Origin: an uncultured Sutterella sp.
GTDB taxonomy: Bacteria > Pseudomonadota > Gammaproteobacteria > Burkholderiales > Burkholderiaceae_F
Length of the DNA stretch: 22,318 bases
Assembly (NCBI GenBank): GCA_900542195.1
Contig: UQNA01000049.1
Location: 1 to 22,318, forward strand
Direction of reading: 5' to 3'
In this document: one piece after another, positions 15,123-22,318 of the stretch
Layout: each line of letters starts with the position of its first letter
Position numbering within the stretch: position 1 is the stretch's first letter
Notes under the pieces: generated by a model
Databases searched by the model: none
Seen by the model: the letters and a program-made list of their open reading frames with translations, nothing else
Told to the model about the DNA's origin: nothing
Position numbers and translations under genes: made by a program

Positions 15123-15136
15123 ACTACGCGCGTAGT
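15123..15136. promoter_or_regulatory. Perfect 14-bp palindrome upstream of the third reductase gene
   Basis: ACTACGCGCGTAGT is a perfect palindrome. It shares ACTAC-N4-GTA(A/G)T with 6938-6951 in front of the paralogous reductase gene. It is a candidate operator for a LuxR-type response regulator encoded in the window. Confidence 0.5.
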
Positions 15137-15261
15137 GGAAGTTTTCGCCGAAATATCACCCTCAAACATGAAAGATTATAACGAGCGATTTTGTTAAGCA
15201 TAACTGCACAAAATCCAATTTTAATACTTCGACTTCGTGGCTCGTCCTAGATTCTATTGAA

Positions 15262-16086
15262 ATGAATATAAAAAACAAAATAGACAAGATAGGTGTTCCG
15301 TTAAAGGATTGGGATATTCAAATTAACTACGGGATAAAGACTGGTTGTAACGAAGCTTTTATTATCAACAACGAAAAAAGAGAAGAAATTCTTTTAAATT
15401 GCTTGACAGAAGAAGAGAGAAAAATTACAGCTGAAATAATTCGACCTATTCTTCGAGGCCGAGATATTCAACGATTCGACTTCCATTGGGCCGGACTTTA
15501 CCTCATTGCTACATTTCCTTCCAGGCATTATGACATTAATCATCTTCCGGCACTAAAAGCTCACCTTCTATCCTTTGGTATTGAGAAATTAGAGCAGACG
15601 GGGTGTGAACATCTTGTAAAGGGGAAGAAGATTAAGGCTAGAAAAAAAACTAACAACAAATGGTTTGAAACGCAAGATAGTATCAGTTATTGGGACCATT
15701 TTTCTAAACCGAAAATCATGTGGAAACGGGTAGGTTCAATTCTAAGATTCTCTTATGACAAGGAAGGGCACTTTGGGCTAGATAGTACTTGTTTCGCTAT
15801 AGGAGAGCATCTTGAGTTTTTAGTATGTCTCCTTAACTCACCAATGGGTCACTATTTGTTAAGGAATGCTCCAAAAACAGGGACTGGTGACTTGCTCATT
15901 AGCGTGCAAGCAGTTGAACCCATTCTAGCGCCAAAGCCCGAAGACACATCAATTTATGAAAGGTATCTGGCTAATGGTCTTTTTAACGAGGAAACCGAAA
16001 GAGAAATTAACAAAGCTATATATGAGCTATATGACCTCACCGACGAAGAAATTAGTTTGATTGAGCAATCGCAATTAACTCCGTAA
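15262..16086 (+). CDS. Start-less spare target-recognition domain of an Eco57I/TaqI-type methylase
   Basis: The 274 residues from the first ATG align along their whole length with the C-terminal specificity domain of the methylase encoded on the opposite strand. Shared strings include GVPLKDW/GIPLKNW, NEAFII, KREEIL and RPILRGRDI; the variable middle and C-terminus differ. There is no methylase catalytic motif. Similarity extends upstream of the ATG: the same frame is open from 15172 and reads ITSDFVKHN and WLVLDSIE, matching LSDFFQQN and WVVLSSIE of the methylase. The ATG is therefore not a natural gene start. The piece looks like a silent cassette that is expressed only when joined to the methylase. 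It converges on the methylase gene with a 35-bp overlap of 3' ends. The composition is AT-rich like the rest of the module. Confidence 0.75.
   Translation: MNIKNKIDKIGVPLKDWDIQINYGIKTGCNEAFIINNEKREEILLNCLTEEERKITAEIIRPILRGRDIQRFDFHWAGLYLIATFPSRHYDINHLPALKAHLLSFGIEKLEQTGCEHLVKGKKIKARKKTNNKWFETQDSISYWDHFSKPKIMWKRVGSILRFSYDKEGHFGLDSTCFAIGEHLEFLVCLLNSPMGHYLLRNAPKTGTGDLLISVQAVEPILAPKPEDTSIYERYLANGLFNEETEREINKAIYELYDLTDEEISLIEQSQLTP
15442..15468 (+). repeat. 27-nt inverted repeat, left copy, inside the spare recognition domain
   Basis: This stretch codes for the RPILRGRDI region and is identical at 26 of 27 positions to the reverse complement of 16622-16648. Both copies are in the same reading frame of their proteins. 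Flanking DNA of the two domains is much more diverged, so the identity stands out. Confidence 0.7.
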
Positions 16087-17368
16087 CTGTGTCCTTTATA
16101 AATCTAACCTCCTCTTTTGTAAAACAGAAGGCATCGAAAACATTTTTTCCTTTTTCTAGAGGAGGTATTGGAATGTGTTCAACATACTGTTGCCGCATCT
16201 GAACGCCTCCACTATCTAAAGTTGCAACGTTCTTCAAGAAATAATAGGCAGCATAATCAGAATTTAAAACTTCGCATAAGAGCTCCAAATCTTTCCCCGT
16301 GAAAAAACATAAGCTGTCAACCGTAAACATTTCTTTCTCAACATATGCGAATCGAGGAAAGGTATTATCCTGGGTTTTAGATATCCTCATCAGACGTGGC
16401 CAGACAATTTTTGGTTTTAAAAAATCCTCCAAATAAGCGCAGTTACGAAGATTGTAAGGAGTATCTCCTTTATCTGCCCGTCGAGATAGTTTAGTTAGAT
16501 ACTGGTCTAAGTGAGCTTTAATTGAAGGCAAGTCTTCGACATGCACCCTTTTCCCCTTCCCTTTTATTCCGTTATGAGTGTTAATAAGCCAAGTATCTTC
16601 CCACTTGTAACCATACCTCTCAATATCCCGGCCTCGAAGAATAGGTCGTATTAATTCTGCAGTTCTTTCTTTCTCCTCTTCGGTTTTGCAGTTGTTTAAA
16701 ATTTCTTCCCGTTTTGTTCCTGAAATAATGAAAGCTTCATTGAACCCCGTCAGTACGCCTCGATAAATTTTTATATTCCAATTCTTTAGAGGTATTCCAA
16801 CGGAGGCTATCTTTTTGTTAATGCTGACTTCTATAGAGGACAGAACCACCCAACGGTTAACTGTATTGAGATTGAGTGGAATTTTATTTTGCTGAAAAAA
16901 ATCGCTCAGATCTTTGTAGCAAGACAAACTCTTGCCATTTAAGGTAACGCAGTTTGTGGAGTTCTCATATTTGGATTTGGTGAGTAACAATATATTTGTA
17001 TCTACAGTTGCGCTTTCAAAAACTTGAATTCCACCAAAATCTAATAGAAGGGAAGGATTAGTTTCTTTTTTTAAAAAGTTCCGGAGCTTTTCTCCGTAAG
17101 CTGCTCGCATCCATTTGTTTGAAGTTATAAAACAAAGTGCTCCATCCTGGCAAAGGAGCTCTGTTCCTCTATTGTAAAAAAGACAGTAGATGTCTCCTGT
17201 TCTGGCGAAAGCATCAAATCCACAATCTTCATACTTAGTAGCTAGAGCTCCTTTGTTCGCTTGCAGTTGGATGTAAGGAGGGTTGCCTAGAACAATGTCA
17301 AAGCCGTCTTTTATTCCGAACATCCACTCAGGATCGAAGAAAGGAGCGCAAGTGTTTTGATCGAACAT
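16052..17368 (-). CDS. C-terminal part of the Eco57I-type adenine methylase: catalytic NPPY and target-recognition domain
   Basis: The 438 residues from the first ATG carry the catalytic motif IV of N6-adenine methylases, NPPY (residues 29-32, in DIVLGNPPYI). Motif-like segments of the Eco57I family follow (DIYCLFYNRG, LCFITSNKWMRAAYG), and then a TaqI_C-type specificity domain from about residue 185. The ATG is internal to a longer frame: the reading frame stays open upstream to 17587. It encodes the expected linker (NEIQDKQDQL, later NNIEAEELASWDMFDQN) that joins the upstream half at 17554-19536. The two halves are therefore one methylase split by a -1 frame change. Motif I lies in the other half, so this part alone should be inactive. 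The specificity domain has an inverted partner at 15262-16086. Confidence 0.8.
   Translation of the reverse strand: MFDQNTCAPFFDPEWMFGIKDGFDIVLGNPPYIQLQANKGALATKYEDCGFDAFARTGDIYCLFYNRGTELLCQDGALCFITSNKWMRAAYGEKLRNFLKKETNPSLLLDFGGIQVFESATVDTNILLLTKSKYENSTNCVTLNGKSLSCYKDLSDFFQQNKIPLNLNTVNRWVVLSSIEVSINKKIASVGIPLKNWNIKIYRGVLTGFNEAFIISGTKREEILNNCKTEEEKERTAELIRPILRGRDIERYGYKWEDTWLINTHNGIKGKGKRVHVEDLPSIKAHLDQYLTKLSRRADKGDTPYNLRNCAYLEDFLKPKIVWPRLMRISKTQDNTFPRFAYVEKEMFTVDSLCFFTGKDLELLCEVLNSDYAAYYFLKNVATLDSGGVQMRQQYVEHIPIPPLEKGKNVFDAFCFTKEEVRFIKDTVTELIAIAQSN
16622..16648 (-). repeat. 27-nt inverted repeat, right copy, inside the methylase gene
   Basis: This copy codes for RPILRGRDI in the methylase and matches 15442-15468 in inverted orientation with one mismatch. 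It marks the proximal border of the variable part of the recognition domain. Confidence 0.7.
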
Positions 17369-17553
17369 GTCCCAAGAGGCTAACTCTTCGGCTTCTATAT
17401 TGTTGATGAAGTTATTTCTCAGCAGAGATTGAGCCAGCTCTTTCCGGAGCTCATTAACTTTTTGTTTGTACTTCTTTTTTGTCTTTAAAGTTTTTGCTCC
17501 AAATATTTTGTGCTTTGCTAACTTTAGTTGATCCTGTTTGTCTTGTATCTCGT

Positions 17554-19536
17554 TTAAGTCAAAGAGGTCAGACTCATGTCTGTCAAACTATCCGCAGCAA
17601 CAAATTTTGCTTCAAGATTTGGGAGAGGACGGATCCCAAAGTTTTTGCAAGGTTCAGAGTTAGTTTTTTGATCAACTACTAATGCTATAAAAAATCTTAA
17701 TTTGGCTATTTGGATGGCGATAGGTTGAATGTCGACTCCAAATATACAATTTTCAATTAAATACAGCTTTCTTGCGTAATCTGGCATATTAAGACTTTCA
17801 TTGAAAGACCTTTCAATATCAGCCAGGAGCTCTCTCCTCTCTTCTTCCCTATCAACTTCGTAAGCCTTTGAGGTCTCTTCGGTGGCCTTCTCAACTAAAA
17901 GTTTTTTCCAATATGAATTAGAACGATCTAGTTGCTGGAGGATGTGGACCATTTGTTGGAGCATCCCAACTGGAAATGCTCCAGACCCACACGCTGGATC
18001 TAAGACTTTGCAATTAAAGAGTGCTTTGACGATCGCTCTCTTTTGGGGTTCACTGAGATTAATTACAGAATCTTCAACTTGAATTAATTTCCTGAACTCA
18101 GACTCAAACTCCGCACCCACAGTCCTCTTAAGGTAAGAAATGAGACTTTCGTTGACCATAAATTGAACGATTTCTCGCGGGGTATAGAAAGATCCTGTCT
18201 GTTTTCGCGCTGAAACCTGTGTTTCTGGGTTATAAGCAGCAAGTAGATTTTCAAATACCTTGCCTAACAACTCCGGATCTAACGAAATGTCTTGGTCGAA
18301 GGGCGTGTTTTCTTCGACTGTAAAGTTGTATCGTTTGAGGATATCTATGAGACCCCGAGCAGAAACTTTCTTTTTCTTTGAATCTCCGTACCATTCTGAA
18401 AGATCAATATTTTTCCCAGCTTCTTCTCCAAAGAAGAGGAAGTCCGGCACAATGAGTTCAGAATGGACTTTTGGATCATCCGAGAACCCATCTAAATAAA
18501 GTTCAGATGATGAGTCATCTAGGCAATCAAATAATCCGCCGTTTAGAAATGGAACAGTAGAGTTAGAAAGGTGGAGAAAAGCAGCTGGATCCTTGAAAAG
18601 ATCTTTATGTCTCATTATCTTAGAACTTTCGTTGTCCGGTTTGGGAGCACCTCCTTTAAGCGTACTTTCCCTGAATCTTCGTTCTGTTAGAGCGTTTTGC
18701 CCCTCCTGAGTAAGAGGGCAATTAAGCATTGCGAAAAATAAATTCTGAAGGACGGCTTTGTAATAAATACTGTCCCAGGATTTCCCGGCTAAATCTTGTA
18801 AGTTAGGTGAAAAGTTCTTTAGGATTTTTTCGGAGAGGAAGTCTTCATCAAAAAATTCACTAGGAACTAAATGTCTTTGTTTTAAAAACCAGACGAAGAT
18901 TAATCGTGTAATTAATCTTATGGCTGCCTCATGGTTATATTTTTCTTGGTCTTGACTATCTTTTAGATTATTGGGGAATCTTAAAATTTTCACAGCCCAC
19001 GCATACCAATCCGAGAGTTCGCTGTAAAACTCTTTGGTGAGGATTTCAACAGAAAACCTTTTTTTGAGATCTTCTGCTGAAGAAACTCGGCCGGCTTGAT
19101 TAAGGTATTTGTTGGGAGTGTGGTACGCGATACCAGTTCCGAGTTTGTATGAGTATCGGCGTGGGTTAGAGTAAGAAGTTCGAAGAGAACCCTTCTCTGT
19201 ACACTCTAAGCTCAATTCTATGAAAGAAAAACGATATACATCATTGGAATCTTCAGGAACGAAGATCACCAAGGCCCGTTCCTCCGCTTCCTCTGATAAT
19301 ATCCTGAAGGCATCTTTTGATAATCCGACTCGAGCATCGTGAACTGATCTATGTTTTATCTCATAGATTTTTAAATTTAAACTCTCAACACTTCCTAGAT
19401 CAGTAACGGAAGAAGCAAAATGGGTCTGAAATGAGGGTGTGATCTTCTTATGAATCTTAAGAGAAGCATCTTCTGGGAGGAATTGCTGAAGAAAAGAGAT
19501 GAATGTTTCTCGTTTATAAGGTTTATCAAATTCCAT
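17554..19536 (-). CDS. N-terminal part of a frameshifted Eco57I-type restriction-modification methylase
   Basis: The 660 residues form the first half of a methylase of about 1,160 residues that transfers a methyl group from S-adenosylmethionine to adenine in DNA. The block LDPELLGKVFENLLAAYN and QTGSFYTPREIVQFM (418-460) and the SAM-binding motif I VLDPACGSGAFPVG (511-524) are typical of Eco57I proteins; a later segment reads GVDIQPIAIQIAKLRFF. The N-terminal 130 residues contain YEIK (58-61), which may belong to a nuclease-like or accessory fold, but that is unproven. The frame stops at TAA in 17554-17556 after VAADSLTDMSLTSLT, while the natural continuation DLFDLNEIQDKQ lies in the -1 frame. 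The frame change falls between 17554 and 17587. The ATG is 1 bp after the helicase stop, so the two genes form an operon. Confidence 0.85.
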   Translation of the reverse strand: MEFDKPYKRETFISFLQQFLPEDASLKIHKKITPSFQTHFASSVTDLGSVESLNLKIYEIKHRSVHDARVGLSKDAFRILSEEAEERALVIFVPEDSNDVYRFSFIELSLECTEKGSLRTSYSNPRRYSYKLGTGIAYHTPNKYLNQAGRVSSAEDLKKRFSVEILTKEFYSELSDWYAWAVKILRFPNNLKDSQDQEKYNHEAAIRLITRLIFVWFLKQRHLVPSEFFDEDFLSEKILKNFSPNLQDLAGKSWDSIYYKAVLQNLFFAMLNCPLTQEGQNALTERRFRESTLKGGAPKPDNESSKIMRHKDLFKDPAAFLHLSNSTVPFLNGGLFDCLDDSSSELYLDGFSDDPKVHSELIVPDFLFFGEEAGKNIDLSEWYGDSKKKKVSARGLIDILKRYNFTVEENTPFDQDISLDPELLGKVFENLLAAYNPETQVSARKQTGSFYTPREIVQFMVNESLISYLKRTVGAEFESEFRKLIQVEDSVINLSEPQKRAIVKALFNCKVLDPACGSGAFPVGMLQQMVHILQQLDRSNSYWKKLLVEKATEETSKAYEVDREEERRELLADIERSFNESLNMPDYARKLYLIENCIFGVDIQPIAIQIAKLRFFIALVVDQKTNSEPCKNFGIRPLPNLEAKFVAADSLTDMSLTSLT

Positions 19537-19537
19537 T

Positions 19538-22318
19538 TTATTTTTCTTGAATTAGTTGTTCACTTAAGATTAGCGTTTCTTCTCCGGCCTCGACAGAATC
19601 TCGAGCTTTCAGGATCCTTAGTAAGTAAGAAGGAGAGATGATTTGATTCAATTTCGAAAATTCTTTTGGAGATAGGTTTTTAATTATAACTATCTCTCTA
19701 GAGCTAAGACCTCCAGTTTTTAAAGCTTCTTGAAGATCGTCAAGATAGGATTTGTCTCCGGTATTTGTTCTCTGCAGCACTCTAATTTTTTTAAGTGTTT
19801 CTGCAATATTTGGATCGCTTCGTGTTTTTTCTTGGGAGGAGAAGAGTTCTTCTTTTCCTTTTTGGTAAAGGCCGTCAAATTTGTCGTCGACCTTATAGGA
19901 AGGTTCTAAATTTTGAAGATCCATAGAGCATGCAAAGAGGGTCAAAGCTTTTTCAGCATCTAAAGTTCGGACAGCGTCGCTGGTAGAAAATTTAAAGACA
20001 AAATCGGTGCCTTTCTTTCCAAAAATTAAAACTCCTGACTCCTTTTCCTTTACTTTTCTAGCAATTCTTGAACGAAGAGGAATTGATAAAGCACTCCGAT
20101 AGATATCCGTTCCTCTGAACTTCTCTAAGATGGCTCGGTAGGGAGTGTCCCAAGAGAGAATCTCGTTTTTTGATAATTCTTTACGATACTTTTCTTTAAA
20201 GAAACTTCTAACTTCTTCCTCTTTAGTTAATGCCTTAGTATCTTCTCCCATGACTGCATGGATCATTGCCATTTTGAGGGTGGATATTTCTTTTGTTCTA
20301 GTCTCTGCTTCTCCCACTTCGGAGGGAAAATAATTCATAACATAGAGCTTAGAAAAAACTTTTTTGTTTATGCGGTTAATTCTTCCTATGCGCTGAATGA
20401 CTCGAGTAGGGTTATAAGGAATATCATAGTTAATAATAGTTCCCGCACGATGAAGGTTATATCCTTCCGAAATGGCATCGGTTGCAATCAAGATATCAAA
20501 GTCATCTTTTTGCAAATCCTCTTTCAGCCCGGCATCAAAATTTACACGAATAAGCTCTTTTTTCCCTGAGAAAGCATCTTGAGACGTATAACTTAATACT
20601 TTCAGTTGGCCATGAGATTTTTTTAATTCAGATGCTAGGTAGTTCACAGTGTCGGCAAACGCAGAGAAAACTAAGATTTTTCGAGCAGGATCCTCCTCCC
20701 TTCGTTTGCTGAGGACACTTGCAAACTCCTTTAGTTTCGGGTCTACGATTTGAGTCTCCTCGAACCACTCTTTTCTTATTTGCTTTAATAGAGAAATGTC
20801 GCTTTCTACATGTTTGCAAAAATCCTTGTGTAAAAAATCGAGAGGAATGGTAAAGAGCCCTTTCTTTTTATAGCTTTCTACAGAGGGCACCTTTTCTTCA
20901 ACCCCTTCCTCAGTTATATCAAAGAACTCCTCAGCATCAGGAAGTTCCCCTCGTTTATAGATAGGAATTAGTTTTACAGAATGGGCCCAACTTAGAATCT
21001 GTTCGGCTGAAGAAATCATTGACTCAAGGGATTTTTTAAAGGCGTATAAGGAACTTTCAAGACGCTGGACTAACATCCTTCTCATGAATTTTGCAACGTT
21101 TCTCTGTCCGCCTAGGAGTTGCTGGAAATCCATTCCTGTAGTTTCTTTTAAATGAAGTTCGAGTTCCTTTTGCTTTTCAGGAAGGATGTAAGTGGCCGGT
21201 TGATAACGTGCCGATTTGTAAACTTCCAGCTCTGGATTTTCTGAGGCAATTTTATTTAATGTTCTCAAGTAGAGGGCTTTGAAGTCAGAAGAGATAGGGT
21301 AATAGAGCTCAAGAGGATCCTCTGGAATTACTATGGAGTAGCCTTGTTCTTTCAAATCCTTCTTGTAAGCAGGAATTGCCTGCAAGTCAAGACGAGAGCG
21401 TCTTACTACTAACGGATTGATGATGGAACGGATTTGAGCTGCGATTTCCTCGGCTTCGAGTTGTATTTCTTGGTCAGTACTCTTTTTCTTTTTACTATTT
21501 TTTTCTAGCTCTTTATATCGTCTCACTAAACTTCGAAAGGTTTCTCCCAGATTTTCTACCGTTTTAAGGGTAGAGATGTTGGGTAGCTGGAACAGCTTGA
21601 CCAAAGAATAGATGTCAGCAGGTCTGTTGTTAAAAGGGGTAGCTGTTAGCAAAATAACCTTATTGTTAGCACAGAGTTCATGCAATATCGAGTAGTCCTT
21701 TGTGGAATCATTTCTAAATCTGTGGGCTTCATCAATGATGATTAAGAACTGCTCATCTTTTGTGTGTTTCTCTATAAAGAAATTCAATGCCTCAGATAGC
21801 TTTCCGCAACTGAAGATCGTTGCATTAAAAGCGAAGTCTGTCTTGTAGGATTCCCATTGCTTCACCAAATGCGGGGGAGAAATAACAATAGTTTTCAGCT
21901 TGAGATTACTGGCAATGGTGGATGCAATGACAGACTTGCCTAAGCCGACTACGTCCGAAATTATCACTCCATTGTGATTTTTTAAGGATGTCATACCGAG
22001 CTGGACGGCATCTGTTTGATATTTAAGGTTTGAGTAGGTCCCATTAGTAAGATCGGCAGGGGTAAGAAGTATCTGGTCTTCTTTGGAGTCAAAATATTCA
22101 TGAAGAACTCTCAAGAAGATTAAGTGCGGAGGAAAAAGTTTCTCATACCAGATTTTTTTTATGACCTTTTCTTCCCAGTCCGGTAGCAAATTAGAATTTA
22201 TCACCTCGACAGAGGAAGCCCAAAGTGATTCAAATATTTGTTTCGCGTCTTGGTGATGATGTTTGTCTCGGAAACGAGCATTAATTTCAAGTCTTCCTTC
22301 TAAGCCAGTGTAGGAAAG
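19538..22318 (-). CDS. Superfamily 2 (SNF2-like) helicase of a restriction system, probably with an N-terminal PLD nuclease domain (5' end outside window)
   Basis: At least 926 residues are encoded, and the frame is open to the right edge, so the start is outside the window. Numbering from a GTG at 22202-22204: the helicase has YQTDAV at 62-67, Walker A GLGKS (87-91), DEAH (158-161), TATPF (187-191) and, in the second lobe, ATDAISEGYNLHRA and QRIGRINR. The 38 codons before that GTG read TGLEGRLEIN and onward, like the end of a phospholipase-D-type domain (GSxNxTxxGLxxNxEL). Fusions of PLD nuclease and helicase are known among restriction enzymes. It would move along DNA using ATP and cleave unmethylated DNA. 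It lies 1 bp upstream of the methylase gene in the same operon. The catalytic HKD motif cannot be seen here, so nuclease activity is inferred. Confidence 0.85.
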   Translation of the reverse strand, partial: LSYTGLEGRLEINARFRDKHHHQDAKQIFESLWASSVEVINSNLLPDWEEKVIKKIWYEKLFPPHLIFLRVLHEYFDSKEDQILLTPADLTNGTYSNLKYQTDAVQLGMTSLKNHNGVIISDVVGLGKSVIASTIASNLKLKTIVISPPHLVKQWESYKTDFAFNATIFSCGKLSEALNFFIEKHTKDEQFLIIIDEAHRFRNDSTKDYSILHELCANNKVILLTATPFNNRPADIYSLVKLFQLPNISTLKTVENLGETFRSLVRRYKELEKNSKKKKSTDQEIQLEAEEIAAQIRSIINPLVVRRSRLDLQAIPAYKKDLKEQGYSIVIPEDPLELYYPISSDFKALYLRTLNKIASENPELEVYKSARYQPATYILPEKQKELELHLKETTGMDFQQLLGGQRNVAKFMRRMLVQRLESSLYAFKKSLESMISSAEQILSWAHSVKLIPIYKRGELPDAEEFFDITEEGVEEKVPSVESYKKKGLFTIPLDFLHKDFCKHVESDISLLKQIRKEWFEETQIVDPKLKEFASVLSKRREEDPARKILVFSAFADTVNYLASELKKSHGQLKVLSYTSQDAFSGKKELIRVNFDAGLKEDLQKDDFDILIATDAISEGYNLHRAGTIINYDIPYNPTRVIQRIGRINRINKKVFSKLYVMNYFPSEVGEAETRTKEISTLKMAMIHAVMGEDTKALTKEEEVRSFFKEKYRKELSKNEILSWDTPYRAILEKFRGTDIYRSALSIPLRSRIARKVKEKESGVLIFGKKGTDFVFKFSTSDAVRTLDAEKALTLFACSMDLQNLEPSYKVDDKFDGLYQKGKEELFSSQEKTRSDPNIAETLKKIRVLQRTNTGDKSYLDDLQEALKTGGLSSREIVIIKNLSPKEFSKLNQIISPSYLLRILKARDSVEAGEETLILSEQLIQEK

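Larger units (their letters stand above)
15442..16648. other. Predicted invertible DNA segment swapping methylase specificity
   Basis: The segment is bounded by the 27-nt inverted repeat. It contains the distal parts of two target-recognition domains facing each other. Flipping it would join the methylase frame to the other domain in frame, ending at the stop now used by the plus-strand cassette. No recombinase gene is in the window, so the enzyme would act in trans or the exchange would be homologous. Confidence 0.55.

Noticed and set aside
15262..16086. The plus-strand recognition domain as an independent specificity subunit gene
   Set aside because: Homology to the methylase continues upstream of the ATG, no ribosome site is evident, and orientation and repeats fit a silent cassette better.
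17554..17587. Programmed -1 ribosomal frameshifting in the methylase
   Set aside because: There is no X-XXY-YYZ slippery heptamer or clear downstream structure in the only region where the frames overlap, so mutation, switch or error is more likely.
1..22318. CRISPR arrays, tRNA or rRNA genes
   Set aside because: No regularly spaced direct repeats and no tRNA- or rRNA-like conserved stretches were seen in reading both strands, though I could not run a dedicated search.

Overview
The window looks like a chromosomal segment from a gut betaproteobacterium of the Sutterellaceae type (Sutterella, Parasutterella or Turicimonas relatives). This is an inference from gene content: several secreted flavin reductases, a small tetrahaem cytochrome c and TtrS/TtrR-like two-component systems clustered together, plus a Mg-type HemB. 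Species cannot be fixed from sequence alone.

Layout. (1) 1-1670: the left edge carries what may be the last codons and right-end hairpin of an IS200/IS605-type element, followed by an intact ISAs1-like insertion sequence (transposase on the minus strand) with candidate AT-rich terminal inverted repeats. (2) 1780-2851: hemB (porphobilinogen synthase) with its own terminator. (3) 2943-6827, minus strand: a tightly coupled three-gene operon of a Tat-type FAD reductase, a TtrS-like sensor kinase and a TtrR-like regulator. (4) 6828-7014: a divergent control region with an FNR-like box and a second dyad. (5) 7015-10855, plus strand: a secreted FAD reductase, a tetrahaem cytochrome c and an FMN/FAD (flavocytochrome c/urocanate-reductase-like) reductase, ending at a strong terminator. 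(6) 10949-13283, plus strand: a second TtrS/TtrR pair whose regulator is cut short by an in-frame amber codon. (7) 13446-15029, minus strand: a third secreted FAD reductase, related to the one at 7015; its upstream region shares a 14-bp dyad with the region in front of that gene. (8) 15172-22318: an AT-richer, probably acquired restriction-modification-like module. It holds a helicase whose upstream part looks like the end of a phospholipase-D-type nuclease domain (cut by the window edge), an Eco57I-type N6-adenine methylase split by a frameshift, and a second target-recognition domain lying tail to tail in the opposite orientation without its own 5' end.

How the genes work together. Regions 3-7 read as an anaerobic respiration island. 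Electrons from the quinone pool would reach the periplasmic tetrahaem cytochrome and then soluble periplasmic flavin reductases, each specialised for an organic electron acceptor. The TtrS-like sensors, with PhnD-like binding domains, would detect the acceptors and switch on the reductases, with oxygen control through the FNR-like site. HemB supplies haem precursors and may be a neighbour only by chance.

The most unusual object is the methylase end of region 8. The two target-recognition domains are inverted and convergent, share a 27-nt in-frame inverted repeat (26/27 identical), and overlap by 35 bp at their 3' ends. Inversion across that repeat would swap the specificity domain of the methylase in frame, so this looks like an invertible specificity switch. 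A frameshift in the methylase is a second feature that would turn the system on or off, unless it is a sequencing error.
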